A stretch of DNA of 64,000 bases, from NCBI RefSeq assembly GCF_035582795.1, contig NC_134371.1, positions 52,277,001-52,341,000 on the forward strand, written 5' to 3'. This document shows positions 45,401 to 57,710 of the stretch, piece after piece. Under the pieces are notes generated by a model, which was not told the DNA's origin, searched no databases, and saw only the letters and a list, made by a program, of their open reading frames with translations. This stretch comes from Mycteria americana. Taxonomy: Eukaryota; Chordata; Aves; Ciconiiformes; Ciconiidae. The position numbers and the translations under genes were made by a program. Numbering within the stretch: the first letter of the stretch is position 1; each line of letters starts with the position of its first letter.

Positions 45401-48400
45401 GCAAAACACTAAGAAAAGTGTTTGTTTTGTGCTTTTCTGTACGTGTATTCTTAAAAATTCGATAGTATTGCTCTGGAGGCAATACTTTTGAGATGCAGCT
45501 TTTGCCACACCTGTGAATAGAATGAACTGCATGGCCAACAGCGGGGGGTGTGGGTTTTTTCTTGGTTTTGTTTGTTTGTGGGTGTGTGTGGTGTGTGTGT
45601 GTGGTGGTTTGGTGTTTTTTTTTTTTAAGATTGTATTGTTGTGATTACTGTAGGGCTTTTGCCTGCATCAGAATGTTGGTTAGAGTTATTTCTCAATCTG
45701 GAAAGTTGCTGTAGGAAAGGTTTAGATGAATGTGAGATGAATAGAGGACTGCAACGAAAGTTGTTTTGTTCAGAGAGTGTGGGTTTAGTGCTTTTTCTGC
45801 TTACTCTGAATCTGTATTTAAACTCTTCCAGGTATAACAGGGTAGATTGAGTTTAAGAAGAAATAGTTGTGTGTATATATATTGTGTGTTGATACTGTCA
45901 AGCATCAGAAATGGAGTTGGGCGGAGTCAGACCTCCCTTCAAGAACAAGAATTGAGCTGCAGAATGTTGTTATGGTGGGTTAGAAAGTGGCATATTTTGG
46001 AGTACCAAGGACCTGGAGCTCATGCACAGAAGTGATTTACTACAGCTTAATGAGATAGTGCATGATAGATAATTCATGTGTGTACATTGAACACATGGAA
46101 AATGAGAGAACTTGTTAAAGTACAATAACTTATTTGTCTAAGCGCTGAGAACATCTGTAGGCAACCACGACCTCCAGCTTGAAATCAAGGTCTTGATTCC
46201 TTTTGTGTATTGAAGATCCCATGATACTCTTTAAGGATAACTGTAACTCTGTGTTCTGGATGCGTTTCTCTCATTATTTATGATTTCTGTGCAGCTCTAG
46301 TTGCATTTTTTTTTTTTCCGTTGCCTTCAACTGAATTTGTAAATCCCAGACATTTCGGTACATTGTCCTGCAAGTTACTGTTCTGTTTGGGAATGCCAAC
46401 AGACTGCCTTCTCACAACGGAGAGCTCAGATGTGTAACTTAATGTTTCATGAAATATTTCAACATGTTACATTAATGCAGACTATTGCTTTCTGTGAACT
46501 CAGGTGACCGGGTCATAGACGTAGGGTCAGAGTGGAGAACTTTCAGCAATGACAAAGCAACAAAAGATCCATCTCGAGTTGGGGATACCCAGAATCCTTT
46601 GTTGAGCGATGGCGACTTGAGTACAATGATTGGCAAGGTAACAATTAAAATACTAAATTTTACTAAGTTTGAGCATTTTTATGTCAAGTTCATATTTGTA
46701 TGTCAGTAGGGAAACTATTCAGAGAATTTCTTTACAAAGAGATTTTGTCTAAACCGAACTCTTACATTTCAATGGTGTGTAAAATGTGGCTCTTTCCTGG
46801 AGGTAGCAGGAAAGGGCTGACCTCTTCAACAAAAAAGTTTGCAGTGCTCTGGGGTGACTTGTCACTCTTTGGTGTGCTGCTATAAATAGAAAAGGTGATG
46901 TTGCAATCTTTAAAAAAACACTTTGACTTAGCATGTGTATTTTAGATGATTCTGAAATAACATACTTTGTTTTGAGGTGTCAATAGCTAGTACTGCCCAA
47001 CTTGAACTGTCATTTTTTGTAATAAAATCTGTATCTGATTCATATTGGAGATGCAGAGATCTACATGCATGTTGTACGTGTTCTTCCAGTTAATGTTAAA
47101 GCACTAAACGTAGAATTCTTTCATGCTGTGAGTGCTCCAGAAGAAAGTATTCAGTGTATATTTGAGTTGAAATTTAGTGGTACAGCTATATTCTGCTCTT
47201 TCCCATGAGGGAGCAAGCAAGATTAATTGCAAAAATGCACTCCCTTTAATGAAGTAGTGACCCAGGTAAGTTTTCATTGTTGTACTTTGTGTTACATTTT
47301 CTGTTGTGAGATCCAAATTGATATTTGTGGATTTCTTCGATGTTTCATGAAACATGGTCCAGTTGCTGATAAATAACTATTAAAAACACACTGCTTTGTG
47401 TGTTGCGGTACGTGCACATCAGGATTTCTCAGAAGTTTTTGTTCCAGTGATGTTGCTAGGATGAAGAGGTATGGATATGTATAGGGGAGTGTGCACCATA
47501 CTTCTCAACCAAGAATTCTTCAAAGAGGTGAAGACGACTAATAAATACTGATATGGACAGCTGATCTTGAAGCTCTATTGGTGAAAAAGAAACCTTCTGT
47601 TCAAAGGATTGTCCAAGTAGATGCTTGTGTTTTGGACAACTCCAAGCATTGCTGCCCACTAGATTTTAGGATGCCTTATGGTGGCTTTTGCAATCCATTC
47701 AGGCAAACAAATTTCTGCAGTGCTCCGTTAAAAAAGTTGGTATTGCTAAGTAGCTCTGTGCAGCAGTGCTGTAGAAGTCACTGGAGTTTTAATGTCAACC
47801 TGTATAGGTCCAGAAAGATTGTAGTTCTTAGGGCTTGGATTTCTGTTGCTGATTTGGTCAGCTATGATAAAGATCTTTATAGACAGATAAAGGGACAGAT
47901 TTGCTCCAGGTTCACACTGTTGTCTTGTTTTGGGACTGTGTAAATACAGGGTTTGTTTCTGGGAACTCGGTTTGATTCAGTAGGTAGGATGGCCTTCTGA
48001 CCTCTTTTAGAACCTGCATGTTGGAAAAGACAAAAGATATTTCAGCTAAAGATAGAATTTCTATCCAGGTGAACAGTGACTTGTGCTGTTAACCCTCTTC
48101 TCTCTGGAGGTTCAGCTCCTCATTTAAAATAAGAGGGATAGCAGCTGTGGTGAGAGAATTAAAGATGTAAAGAAAAGTCTGTGAAAAGTTTGTTTTTCAA
48201 TGAAAACTAAAAATTTTCAGAGATGGACATTCATCTAATGAAACAGTTTTGCTCTTAACCAGAACATCCCAGAATAGGCATGACTGTCAGTGGGGCATCA
48301 TTTAACCTATAAGAACTGTGAGTAAAAATGTCTGGAACTGCCAGGATCACGTTGGAGAATGTAGAGAGGGCAGTCTGTCCTACTGTGGATATTCTATTTG

Positions 48401-51400
48401 CATGGGGAGGAATCACAGAAGAGACATGTTATGTTCTACAGGAAATTGGGAATCTCTTTGACAAACCAGGATGTGTTCTGGACAAGAGTTCCTGTGTTTG
48501 TCTTGCCAGTGAGCAGGGGCTCTGGGATGTCAGCTCATTGATGTGAACTCTGTATCAGGAGGTGCATTTTTCCTCAGTCATTTGGAAGGAAGAGAATGGC
48601 TTATATCAGAAGATGCTGAAGAAATTTCCTATCAGTGCAGAAAGGGCATGAATTTTGCAGCAAAAATAACTAAACCAAGGAAGTAGTACATTTCTCAAGC
48701 AGTCTTCTGAAGTCACTGCCAGCAGTAGGCTGGGGATGAGGATTGACCTAGATATGCACAGTGGTTGAACGAGGGTGAAATTGGTGTAGTCATGAGGAAG
48801 ATTAGTATCTGACAGAGTACAGAACAACCTTCATGAATTCCAGAGAATGAAGCAGGGTAAGATTGTATTTTCTCAGTGAACAACAATTCCTAGAATGGCC
48901 TGGAGTAGACCCCAGATTTGTGTGCCAGAGATTGCTTTAGCCTTTCACATGGGACGGGGAACAGAGGTATTCCTTTCTGCTTGAGGTAGAGCTGCAGATA
49001 ATAGAATCTTTAAAACAAACCCCCCCCCCCCCCCATTCCCCCCCCCCCCAAAAAAAAAAGGGGGGGGGGGCAAGCAAGCCCAAAACACAGCCTGTGTTGT
49101 GGAAAATCTAAAAGAGAAGGACATTGATAATTCTCACAGCACATCATATTAGAGCTCTATTGTAAACTCCTGGGAATGTAGGTGGAAGTGGAGTCTGAAC
49201 CACTTGCTGCTGGTTACAACAGTAAAGTTCTGGTGATTGGCTGTTGCCTTGAAATAGCAAAGGAAGGGGGGCAGTTCTGCTTCAGAAAATGGTTTGTTAC
49301 TCCTTCCTCTTTGAAACCAGAAGGTGCAGCTTCAGGACTCCTTTCTGCTGGGGGTATGTGGTCTGTATCTGCTAGCAGCAAAAGAGAGGCTGCTTTGCCC
49401 ATGCAAAGGGATTAGTTCCTAATTGGTTTTAATACTTAAGGGACCCATCTGTCTGAGGCAGAAACAGCTTGTGTTGGAAGAAAGATTAATTTGTCTGTGA
49501 AGAGGAGGATGAATAGCATAGTTGGCTGTGGTGGAAGTGGTTTGCATTCTTCAGGCAGATCTTTAGGATATTGGCACAGAAATGTACCTCTCTGAAAGTA
49601 GACACTGTGTGCTGCAGTTGATCTGATGACAGTGCAGATCAATTGAAGATGCGGTGAAGTCTGGCATTAGTTGTGACTTGGTTGCCAGAATATTATAGTT
49701 ATTTCTAAAATCCTCATGTAAAATTCAAGAAAAATAACTGAACAAGCAGCTTCTAGATCTGCCTTGATATAAAGAACTATTTTCTGTGAATCTAAAAGAA
49801 AACTTTAAGTTTTGCTACCAATCTTGTGGAAAAAGTTGTCTTTTGTCACCCTTTGTAGTTAATCTATTCCTTTTTGTAGTGACTGCAACTACAAGAGAAT
49901 GTAGGTTGGTCGAACAAGAAACTAAAGCAATCTCTTGGTATAGAATTCCTATCCTTTGATCAGATGCCTCTGAAAGGAAGCTGGCTGTTGTCAGACTGAG
50001 GGCCTGGATCTAGAAGTGCTATATTGATATCTTGCCACTGCTTATCAAGGGCTAATGACAGAAAAAGAAGAAAGCCTCCATCAGCCTGTATAATGAGCTG
50101 GTTTTACTGGGTAAGATGACTGCTGGATCTGGGGCATTCCTTGGTGCTGTGGATAACCTCAAGTTGATGATGTGGATGATGTTGGTGATACTTCTACTTT
50201 CTGCTATTAAAGGGGATACACTGGGGTACAAAGCTGTTGGCTGCCAGCACTATAAACCTAACCTCCACTGAGCCCCTTCAGAGATTACCACTGTTTACTG
50301 GACTGTGTTTTCTCACTCTAGCTATCTTTTGAGGCTGTTTCCAGGATTGTATTTGTGAGGTTTCTGCTCTGTTTGAAAGCCAGACAGGTGGAACTCCTGA
50401 CTTTGACAGGAGCCTTTCTTGCTGAGATGGGAAAGGTATGAGTAGATGTCTCAAAGGCCACAGCAGTAAAACACACAGTTCTTAAAGTCTATTTGATTTC
50501 AGTTGAAACGGTATGTCTTCTGGTTTTTTCCATGAAGGGAAAGGGACTCCTAACATGATTGTCAAGGGCTGAAGCCAACAAAGCATTGTCCCTCAATTGA
50601 AAGCTCCAGAAGGAAAGTAGATGGTGCATTTAAATAGCAAATGCAGTGAGAATTGCTGTGGTTTATTTAAGCGGTTGAGATGGAAGAGTATTTTCCAACC
50701 CTTTTATAGTTGTGAGCTGTATATTGGGTATGGCTCTTGGAGAGTGCTCATACCGACAGGGTAAAATCCTTTGGCTAACAGTACTTGCCTATAGCTGCAA
50801 TGGTAGTTTCAATATACATAAGCAAACGTTCAAAGGTACTTATGGTTATAAGTACCAGCAAGAAAGTGAAAAATGAGAGGTTAAGGAGAACCATTACCTA
50901 AAAAAAAAAACAAACCAAAAACCCAATCATTTTAGGTTCTGTATAGTGGACCAGGGAAAATCCCTGTGGTGAAGGGGAATACTTGATAGCCCCAGGACAG
51001 AGCAGTGTTTCCTGGTAAAGGACTATCTGGCATGAAGCCTGAATAGACGAGGACTGGGGACTTGCTGCTTGCTGTTAGGGTTGATAGGCCTTTGTCTGCA
51101 GTCACTCTTCTGGCATCTACAGGATTTGAGCAGATGCAGTTCCTGTAAGCATTTGTGCATAGCGCTAGTCTAGGAGGCCATGAGGCACACGAATGCTGTA
51201 ATGAATTGCAGGGAAGAGGGGTATGAGTGATGGCCAGGAAGGAGCCTTTTGACCTGAGACTTGTGTATATTTTGGGCCAAGGGAAGTTGTTCTGGCATAA
51301 TTCCTGAAAGGAAGGTCTAGTGTTGCAGATGTTTGTAATGCTCTTTGTGGCCTGAAGTTTGTTGTGCTTGATTCTTGCTCTTTGTTTACCTTTAAACCTT

Positions 51401-54400
51401 CCTGGGAATTTTTGGATAGTTTGAGGTGTTCATCCAGTTAAGGAAGCAGGATTGCCTTTGGAGCAGCCCTCTGCTGTGTTGGTTCCAGGATAATTTCTGG
51501 CTGTGTGTTTCATCTGAAAGGATGTTTGAAGGAGTAGAAAAAAAACTAAGAACAATCTTTGAGTTTAGCATCTGTCATAGAGGGCGTGTTCAAGGGGCTA
51601 GGGACACTTGCGAGGGAGGGTTCTGTGCTGGAGTCCTCTGTCTCCACAGCAGTATCAAAGTGTGTGTGCACCACAGATATGGGTCTCAACAGTAGAGATA
51701 TCATAGAATCATAGAATGCTTTGGATTGGAAGGGACCTTTACAGGCCATCTAGTCCAACCCCCCTGCAAGAGCAGGGACATCTTTAACTACACCAGGTTG
51801 CTCAGAGCCCCATCCAACCTGACCTTGAATGTTTCCAGGGTTAGGGCCTCTACTACCTCTCTGGGCGACCTGTTCCAGTGCCTTACCACCCTCATTGTAA
51901 AAAAAATGTCTGTCTTAAATCCAGTCTAAATCTGCCCTCCCGTAGTTTAAAACCATTGCTCCTTGTCCTGTCACAACAGGCCTTGCTAAAAAGTTTGTCC
52001 CCGTCTTTCCTATAGGCCCCCTTTAAGTACTGGAAGGCTGCTATAAGGTCTCCCCGCAGCCTTCTCTTCTCCAGGCTGAACAACCCCAACTCTCTCAGCC
52101 TGTCCTTGTAGGAGAGGTGCTCCAGCCCTTGGATCATTTTTGTGGCCCTCCTCTGGACCTGCTCCAACAGGTCCATGTCCTTCTTGTGCTGAGGGCTCCA
52201 GAGCTGGACGCAGTACTCCAGGTGAGGTCTCACCAGAGCAGAGTAGAGGGCACAATCACCTCCCTCGACCTGCTGGCCACACTTTTTTTGATGCAGCCCA
52301 GGATATGGTTGGCCTTCTGGGCTGCGAGTGCACATTGTTGGCTCATGTCCAGCTTTTCGTCCATCAGTACGCCCAGGTCCTTTTCCGCAGGGCTGCTCTT
52401 GATCATATCATCCCCCAGCCTGTATTGAAACAGAGGATTGCCCCGACCTAGGTGTAGGACCCTGCACTTGGCCTTGTTGAACCTCATGAAGTTCACACAG
52501 GCCCACTTCTCCAGCTTGTCCAGGTCCCTCTGGATGACATCCCGTCCTTCTGGCGTGTCAACTGCACCACTCAGCTTGGTGTCATCTGCAAACTTGCTGA
52601 GAGTGCACTCGATCATGCTGTCAATGTCATTTATGAAAATATTGGACAATATTGAAAATATTGAATATGGAAAATATCCACTGAGCTTGTCAGAAATGGG
52701 GTATAACTGGAGTCCTTGGGTGTAGGGAAGTGGAACAGTGTAAGTGAATGGTCAAGAGTGAGCGTTGCTAGTGTCAGCCATAGAACATGTAGTAAATGCA
52801 AATGTGCACCAGGGAGAGATGATAGAATTAGAGGCTGTTTTAAAATAGAAAGGCAATTCCCAAGAACATGGATCGGGAAAGAAGAAATGAGCTGACTCCA
52901 TCTTTATTCCAGAGGAATAAGGGGGTGCCAGGGTGTGGTCTGCCTTTTGTTCACTGTTTCCTGGCCCCACTTTGTACCACCTGGGTATCCTGATACATTG
53001 CTGAGTCTTCAACGAGAACTCTTATGTGCAAGTGCTGAATGTGAATAGCCAGGTTAGCAGTCGGTCATAGATCAAGATCTGCTTTATGCTGTACTGTTTT
53101 TGACAAAACAGAACAGTGTAGTAGTCTGTCTGCAACGGCCTGTCATATCAGCTTGTTTAAATGACCAAATCTGTCTGCAATGAAAGTTGGATGCCCCTGC
53201 CCAGCTAAATTGTTTGAAAGTGCCAGCAAGGAATAAATGCTTGCTGATTCAGGGAATCCAGGTTTCTACTGATAACATGGAATTGTGAAGAAGCGTTTTC
53301 CACTGGAGAGAACTCATGGCCCCACACACTGTGACAGCAAACACATAAGCAGACAATATAAATTACAGGCATTGCTCTTCTGAACTTACAGGCCATGTTG
53401 TCATCATCAGCTATTACTAATCTGACATGGCATTATTTGTTAAAAGACATGCTTCAGGCTGATGGCTAATTGAAGACCTTAAACATTTTAGACCCTCTTA
53501 GTTGGGCAAAATTGATTGCATATTTAATAGAAATACGCAATTTGCACTATCAGTTGTAAGGTACAAAAAAAACCCCAATACATGTTGGAAACTTGTTTTG
53601 AAGTTGCTGGCTCTTACTTCTCCTAAGACCTCAGGCTTTTCTTTTAAGAGGTCCGTGGTTTTCCTATAAAGGCAGAATATATGGATAGTTACATTTTGCC
53701 ACAGTTAAGGCTTGCAACTGCTAGCAGGCACAGTATCAAATTGGTTTTGAATAGGTCGTTGGTTTGGATGTTCTCTTTGCTCATGCCTTCATTTTCATAT
53801 TTGAGTTATCATTGTAACAACTGGTCTCCAGTTGGCCATAAAATTTTGTTTTTCTGACTCGCCAGTCTGCCACAGTGCAGATGCAGCCCAAATGGCATAT
53901 GGGTTGCATAAAATCTAATCTTGGACCTCAACATTGGTGACAGGAGTATTGAGACGGACACATTTGCTACATATTATTCATTTTATTCTTTAAACTATTG
54001 TTATATTAGGAAAGAAAAATCCCTGCATAATCTGTGGTCCTTGGAAATCAATTCACGATTTGAGAGTTGTGCAAAGTATAGAACCTGATGTTTGGAACAA
54101 TGCTCGATTGTATGATTTACTTCAGTGATGTTTATTTGCACAAGGTGTTTATCTGAATGCCTTGAATTAAGATGTATAAAGCTGGAAGATGTCTGCTCGA
54201 GAACTGAGGAGGAAGTTGCTTGTGTTTAATTGACAATAAAAATTTTTCTTTTCAGGGCACAGGTGCAGCAAGTTTTGATGAATTTGGGAATTCAAAGTAC
54301 CAAAATCGCAGAACTATGAGCAGCTCTGATCGTGCAATGATGAACGCTTTTAAAGAAATTACGAACATGGCAGACAGAATCAACCTCCCTAGAAATATAG

Positions 54401-57338
54401 TTGTAAGTTCATGTCTCCCTTCCCTAAATTGTTCTGGCATTGACTTAGTTAGCATAATATAATGAGCACATGAATTTTTGATATTGCTGCTAATTAAATG
54501 GCCTAGAGTTAATTAAATTTAGTCTTCTTGCTTTGAAGGATCGAACAAATAATTTATTCAAGCAAGTGTATGAGCAAAAGAGCCTGAAGGGAAGGAGTAA
54601 TGATGCTATTGCTTCTGCTTGTCTCTACATAGCCTGTAGGCAAGAGGGTGTTCCAAGAACATTTAAAGGTAAGTTTTCAGTGATACGGATTCAATTTTGC
54701 TATGAAGTAAAGGTCTAGTTACTGTCACTGTAGGAGGTTGGTTTTCTCATTCCTGGACTTTGCTGAATTGGTTGTTCTCAGCTACAGCTCGCCTTTGGGG
54801 GGGAGGGTAGGAGGGAGTCTGGAAATTTGTTATATTCATGAAGTGAGTAGGCTTTCAGGCATGGGATTTTTGGTCGTAATGCATTTAAAAAAATTAGCAT
54901 TTGAAAGTCATTCTGAGTGTTGGTGAAACTGAAAAGCTATTGCTTTGATTGGAGGACGATGGTGACTGTTGTACCTGAATTTGAACCAACAGTTCTGCAG
55001 TAAATACGTGCAACTTTGCCCTGACAGGGATACAATTTTTTTTGGCATTGAGTACCAAATTTCCCTTACTAAGCAAGCTGTATCAGTTAGCTCCTTACGA
55101 AAAATGTGCACTGACTGAAGTGATTTGGAAGCTTCACAAATGTGCAAAGCTGATTTAGTGATGGTGGCCTTCATGACATCGGCCTTCTTTATGGGCCTTA
55201 ATACATTGAGAATCAAATTTGATTGTTTTGGGGGAGCAAATGCTGTCAAGCCTGAAGTTTTTTTACTCTTTGTTTAGAAATATGTGCAGTGTCCAGGATT
55301 TCAAAGAAGGAAATAGGCCGGTGTTTTAAACTTATTTTGAAAGCTCTTGAAACCAGTGTTGATCTGATTACAACTGGAGACTTCATGTCAAGATTCTGTT
55401 CCAATCTGGGTCTTCCCAAACAAGTACAAATGGCAGCAACACATATTGCCCGTAAAGCTGTGGAATTAGATTTGGTTCCTGGGAGAAGCCCTATCTCTGT
55501 AGCAGCTGCAGCTATTTACATGGCATCACAAGCTTCTGCAGAGAAAAGGACACAAAAAGGTAAAACTCTTTTATTTTTTTTTTTTTTCTTTTCCATTCCC
55601 CATGTCTTGCTGCTTGAAAGAGAATTTAATGTTATTGTAAAACTTGGATGAGGTCTGTGCAAGCAGTGATAAGCTGCCATTCTAATTGCATACAGCAAGG
55701 ACCAAACCAGGATCTCCCACTCCCCAAAATGAAAATTGAGTAATTGGCTATGCTTGGTGTAAGCTGAGTTCACTTTCTTCTGGCACTAGGAGTTGGATTC
55801 TTGAATGCAATAGACAAGTGCATTCAAATGAGCATAACTTTAACTTTACTCATGCTAATATTTGCATGTGTCCATTCTGCTGCTCTAAAATACTCCAAAT
55901 GCAAACTTGGGGCAGTCACAAGTAGCATTATGGCTTTAGATTACATTGAGTCTTTAATCATTCTAGCAGTCAGGGAATCACCTAAATTAGTACGTGTTCC
56001 TTGACTTCTTGTGAGCCTGTGATAAAGATTGAGAGTGGTGGGACAGCAGGCTTGGCCATAGATCACCTTTGGTATTACTCTCTTCTGGTAGGGTAGCCCT
56101 TAGGAAGCCAGTAAAGAGTTCAGGGCTGTTCTTGAGCTTCAGAGCAGCGTGAATCAGCCTCTGGGGCTCAAGAGAATCAGGCCTATGTGGGGGCAGCACA
56201 TGGAGAAGGAAGTTGAGCTAAGGCTGCGGTGGTTAAACTTGGTGTGACAAATGGATCTAAGTGCTGGTAGCCGGCTGTGGAAGCTTTGTTGATGTGTCTA
56301 GTCCAGTTCAGATCAGAAATGTTAAAAATCTAGCAATTTCTTAGCAGAGAGCTGCTTTTAGGTAAAGAATAGCCTTTGTCTGTCAGGTTGTGGTGCTTTG
56401 TTCTGCATTAATCACTGCTCATTCTGTCCCTGGAGCTTTCATCATGTTGGCAGTTTCCTGGGCATGTGAGTGATCTAGAGCCCAAGCAGTATGGCGCCTT
56501 CATCCTTGCTTGCCTTGAGCTATTGGATTATGTCTCTTAAGAGTGATCGTTAAAACAAAATACAGCTGCCTGCCATGGATACAGACATGACTCCAGTACT
56601 CCTTCAGTGTCCTCAGACAGTGCTGAAGGCTTTAATGCAGTTCAAGGTTTAAATTCCAAACTTGGTTAAATTTTGAATAAATTTAAGATTCTGTGTATCT
56701 CAAACAAGTGTTTCCTTTGCTCGTTAAACAGTGCTCTGGGCCTCTGACTTATTTCTCTGTGCATTTTAAGGTAAATGTATTTCATGTTTAGCTGAAGGTA
56801 TTGCTTTTTGTCTATGCCTAAGTTTTTTGCCGTTTTTGCTTATATTTAATTAAAGCACAAAAATGAAGATCCTGATGTTGATGACTATTTATTAGAATAT
56901 TGCTGGGCACATGTAGAGTTTGCAGTAGATGTTTCTAATGACTTTTGTGCTCTTGGCCCTCTGCCAACTTGAAACTGATACTATTCCAAGATCGATAGCA
57001 TAAATTGAATTATGGCATGTGAGAAGACAGGCTTATGTATGCAAAATATTAGTTACCATGGGGTAAAACCATTTTTTTCCAGGCTTTTGGGAGAGTTACA
57101 AATTAGGCTAAGTGTATAGCACTTCGTGATAAATTATGCTTGCTGGTTTCTTCAATCCAAATGGCAAAAGTAAAAACTAATCACTTATCTGCTTTTTGTC
57201 TTAGAAATTGGTGATATTGCTGGTGTGGCTGATGTTACGATTAGACAATCGTACAGGCTGATCTATCCTCGAGCTCCAGATCTCTTCCCAGCAGACTTCA
57301 AGTTTGATACCCCAGTAGACAAACTACCACAGCTGTGA
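33391..57338 (+). CDS. GTF2B: GTF2B: general transcription factor IIB, 7 coding exons
   Basis: A nuclear core initiation factor that binds TBP-TATA and recruits RNA polymerase II and TFIIF. Coding exons: 33391-33407, 36050-36156, 46504-46637, 54256-54402, 54539-54668, 55278-55559, 57205-57338. All junctions are GT-AG and the product is exactly 316 residues, the vertebrate length. Domains seen: the N-terminal zinc ribbon with ligands Cys15, His18, Cys34 and Cys37; the B-reader/linker region at about 50-105, including [19 protein letters not shown] with Ser65 (a known phosphosite); cyclin fold 1 at about 110-200; and cyclin fold 2 at about 210-316, with Lys238, the known autoacetylation site. 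Compared with human from memory there are only scattered substitutions (for example Ser35 for Pro, Gly223 for Cys). No break or odd feature. Confidence 0.98.
33408..36049 (+). other. GTF2B: GTF2B intron 1
   Basis: 2.6 kb. The first 850 bases are CpG-island sequence; the rest is AT-rich with no recognised element. Confidence 0.7.
36050..36156 (+). CDS. GTF2B: GTF2B coding exon 2 (zinc ribbon)
   Basis: 107 nt between a long T tract ending TTCTTAG and GTAAGT. It encodes residues 6-42 and all four zinc ligands (VTCPNH and MICSECG). This domain contacts the polymerase dock. Confidence 0.97.
39778..39825. repeat. 20-bp word repeated at 28-bp spacing
   Basis: AGAGCAGAAGGCTAGTAAAT occurs at 39778-39797 and again at 39806-39825 without mismatch. 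A small recent tandem duplication. Confidence 0.85.
42266..42429 (+). mobile_element. CR1 LINE fragment, sense orientation
   Basis: CTGGAGTACTGTGT, then CAGTACAAGAAAGATAGAGA, CTGGAGCA, GAGGAGAGGCTGAGA and CCTGGAAAAGAGAAGGCTCAG follow the same order as the reverse-transcriptase C-terminal region of CR1. It is homologous to part of the better-preserved copy at 51701-52648 read on the opposite strand. Both ends are truncated, and many indels show that it is older than that copy. Confidence 0.85.
42562..42583. repeat. (CT)11 microsatellite
   Basis: An uninterrupted CT dinucleotide tract in GTF2B intron 2. Confidence 0.95.
46504..46637 (+). CDS. GTF2B: GTF2B coding exon 3 (B-reader and linker)
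   Basis: 134 nt between GAACTCAG and GTAACA, encoding residues 43-86. It includes [18 protein letters not shown], the element that inserts towards the polymerase active centre, and Ser65. Confidence 0.97.
49020..49070. repeat. Homopolymer block C15-ATT-C12-A10-G11
   Basis: Uninterrupted runs: C at 49020-49034, ATT, C at 49038-49049, A at 49050-49059, G at 49060-49070. C12 and G11 can pair as a hairpin with an A10 loop, and either strand has G-runs able to form quadruplex-type structures. Run lengths are unreliable in most sequencing chemistries, so exact counts are uncertain. Confidence 0.85.
51701..52648 (-). mobile_element. 5'-truncated CR1 LINE, antisense in GTF2B intron 3
   Basis: On the minus strand this is the 3' part of a CR1 non-LTR retrotransposon: the end of the reverse transcriptase, the 3'UTR, and the terminal short repeats (ATTCTATGATTCTATGA read on minus, + position 51701 onward). 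The frame starting at 52649 holds the FADD form of the catalytic YxDD box near 52581-52592. A second frame (52335-51892) continues with [20 protein letters not shown]. The two frames overlap out of register, so at least one frameshift lies near 52290, and the second frame stops early at an A-run near 51900. It is a dead, 5'-truncated copy, as most avian CR1s are. Confidence 0.95.
54256..54402 (+). CDS. GTF2B: GTF2B coding exon 4
   Basis: 147 nt, 49 codons (residues 87-135), between CTTTTCAG and GTAAGT. It starts [11 protein letters not shown] and enters the first cyclin fold ([15 protein letters not shown]). Confidence 0.97.
54403..54538 (+). other. GTF2B: GTF2B intron 4
   Basis: A short 136-bp intron with a GTAAGT donor and a TTTGAAG acceptor that lacks a strong pyrimidine tract next to the AG. 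Confidence 0.8.
54539..54668 (+). CDS. GTF2B: GTF2B coding exon 5
   Basis: 130 nt (residues 136-178 plus one base) between TTTGAAG and GTAAGT. It encodes [16 protein letters not shown] and [18 protein letters not shown] of cyclin fold 1. Confidence 0.97.
55278..55559 (+). CDS. GTF2B: GTF2B coding exon 6
   Basis: 282 nt, the largest coding exon, between TTGTTTAG and GTAAAA. It spans residues 179-272, joins the two cyclin folds and holds the DNA-contacting repeat 2, with [18 protein letters not shown] (Lys238) and [13 protein letters not shown]. Confidence 0.97.
55560..57204 (+). other. GTF2B: GTF2B intron 6
   Basis: A 1.6-kb intron. A T13 run lies just after the donor; otherwise no recognised repeat or exon. 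Confidence 0.7.
57205..57338 (+). CDS. GTF2B: GTF2B terminal coding exon
   Basis: Follows TTGTCTTAG and encodes residues 273-316, including [19 protein letters not shown], the helix that contacts the upstream recognition element in the family. It ends KLPQL before TGA at 57336-57338. Confidence 0.97.
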
Positions 57339-57710
57339 AATTGCAGAGGGTTACTTTTAATTTCTATTAAAAAAACCAAACCCAACAACAACAAACTTTT
57401 TGATTTTTGCCTATAATAAAGGATGTACAAAGTGTTAATATTGAGTCTTCATGTTGTGGAACTGGAGGATATGGAGATGGAGCATAACTGCTGGAACGCA
57501 GCACACATTCCAAGGGTAAACAAGCTCATTGTGTGGCATTTTGTATGTATATATTAGTGGAAGTAAATATTTAATGACTGTTGCAACAAACTTAATTTCA
57601 TATTGTTGTACTTATTTAGATTTCTTTTGTAGGGATCTAGTAAGATGTATTTTGGAAAATTTAAGATATTATGTAATTCCCAAATAAACTGTTTTCCAAA
57701 AACACTTACC
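57339..57710 (+). other. GTF2B: GTF2B 3'UTR with two poly(A) signals
   Basis: AATAAA occurs at 57415-57420, only 77 nt after the stop, and again at 57683-57688. The second is followed by T/G-bearing sequence suitable for cleavage near 57705. Short and long 3'UTR forms of about 0.1 and 0.37 kb are expected. Confidence 0.65.

Larger units (their letters stand above)
36157..46503 (+). other. GTF2B: GTF2B intron 2
   Basis: A 10.3-kb intron, the longest in the window. It is T-rich on the sense strand, with homopolymers A16 (36508-36523), T21 (39120-39140), T18 (40451-40468) and T18 (41346-41363). It also holds a 28-bp-period short repeat at 39778-39825, a CR1 fragment at 42266-42429, (CT)11 at 42562-42583 and a GT-rich tract at about 45581-45604. 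No extra exon recognised. Confidence 0.7.
46638..54255 (+). other. GTF2B: GTF2B intron 3
   Basis: A 7.6-kb intron carrying the C/A/G homopolymer block at 49020-49070 and an antisense CR1 copy at 51701-52648. The remainder has only short chance open frames. Confidence 0.7.
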
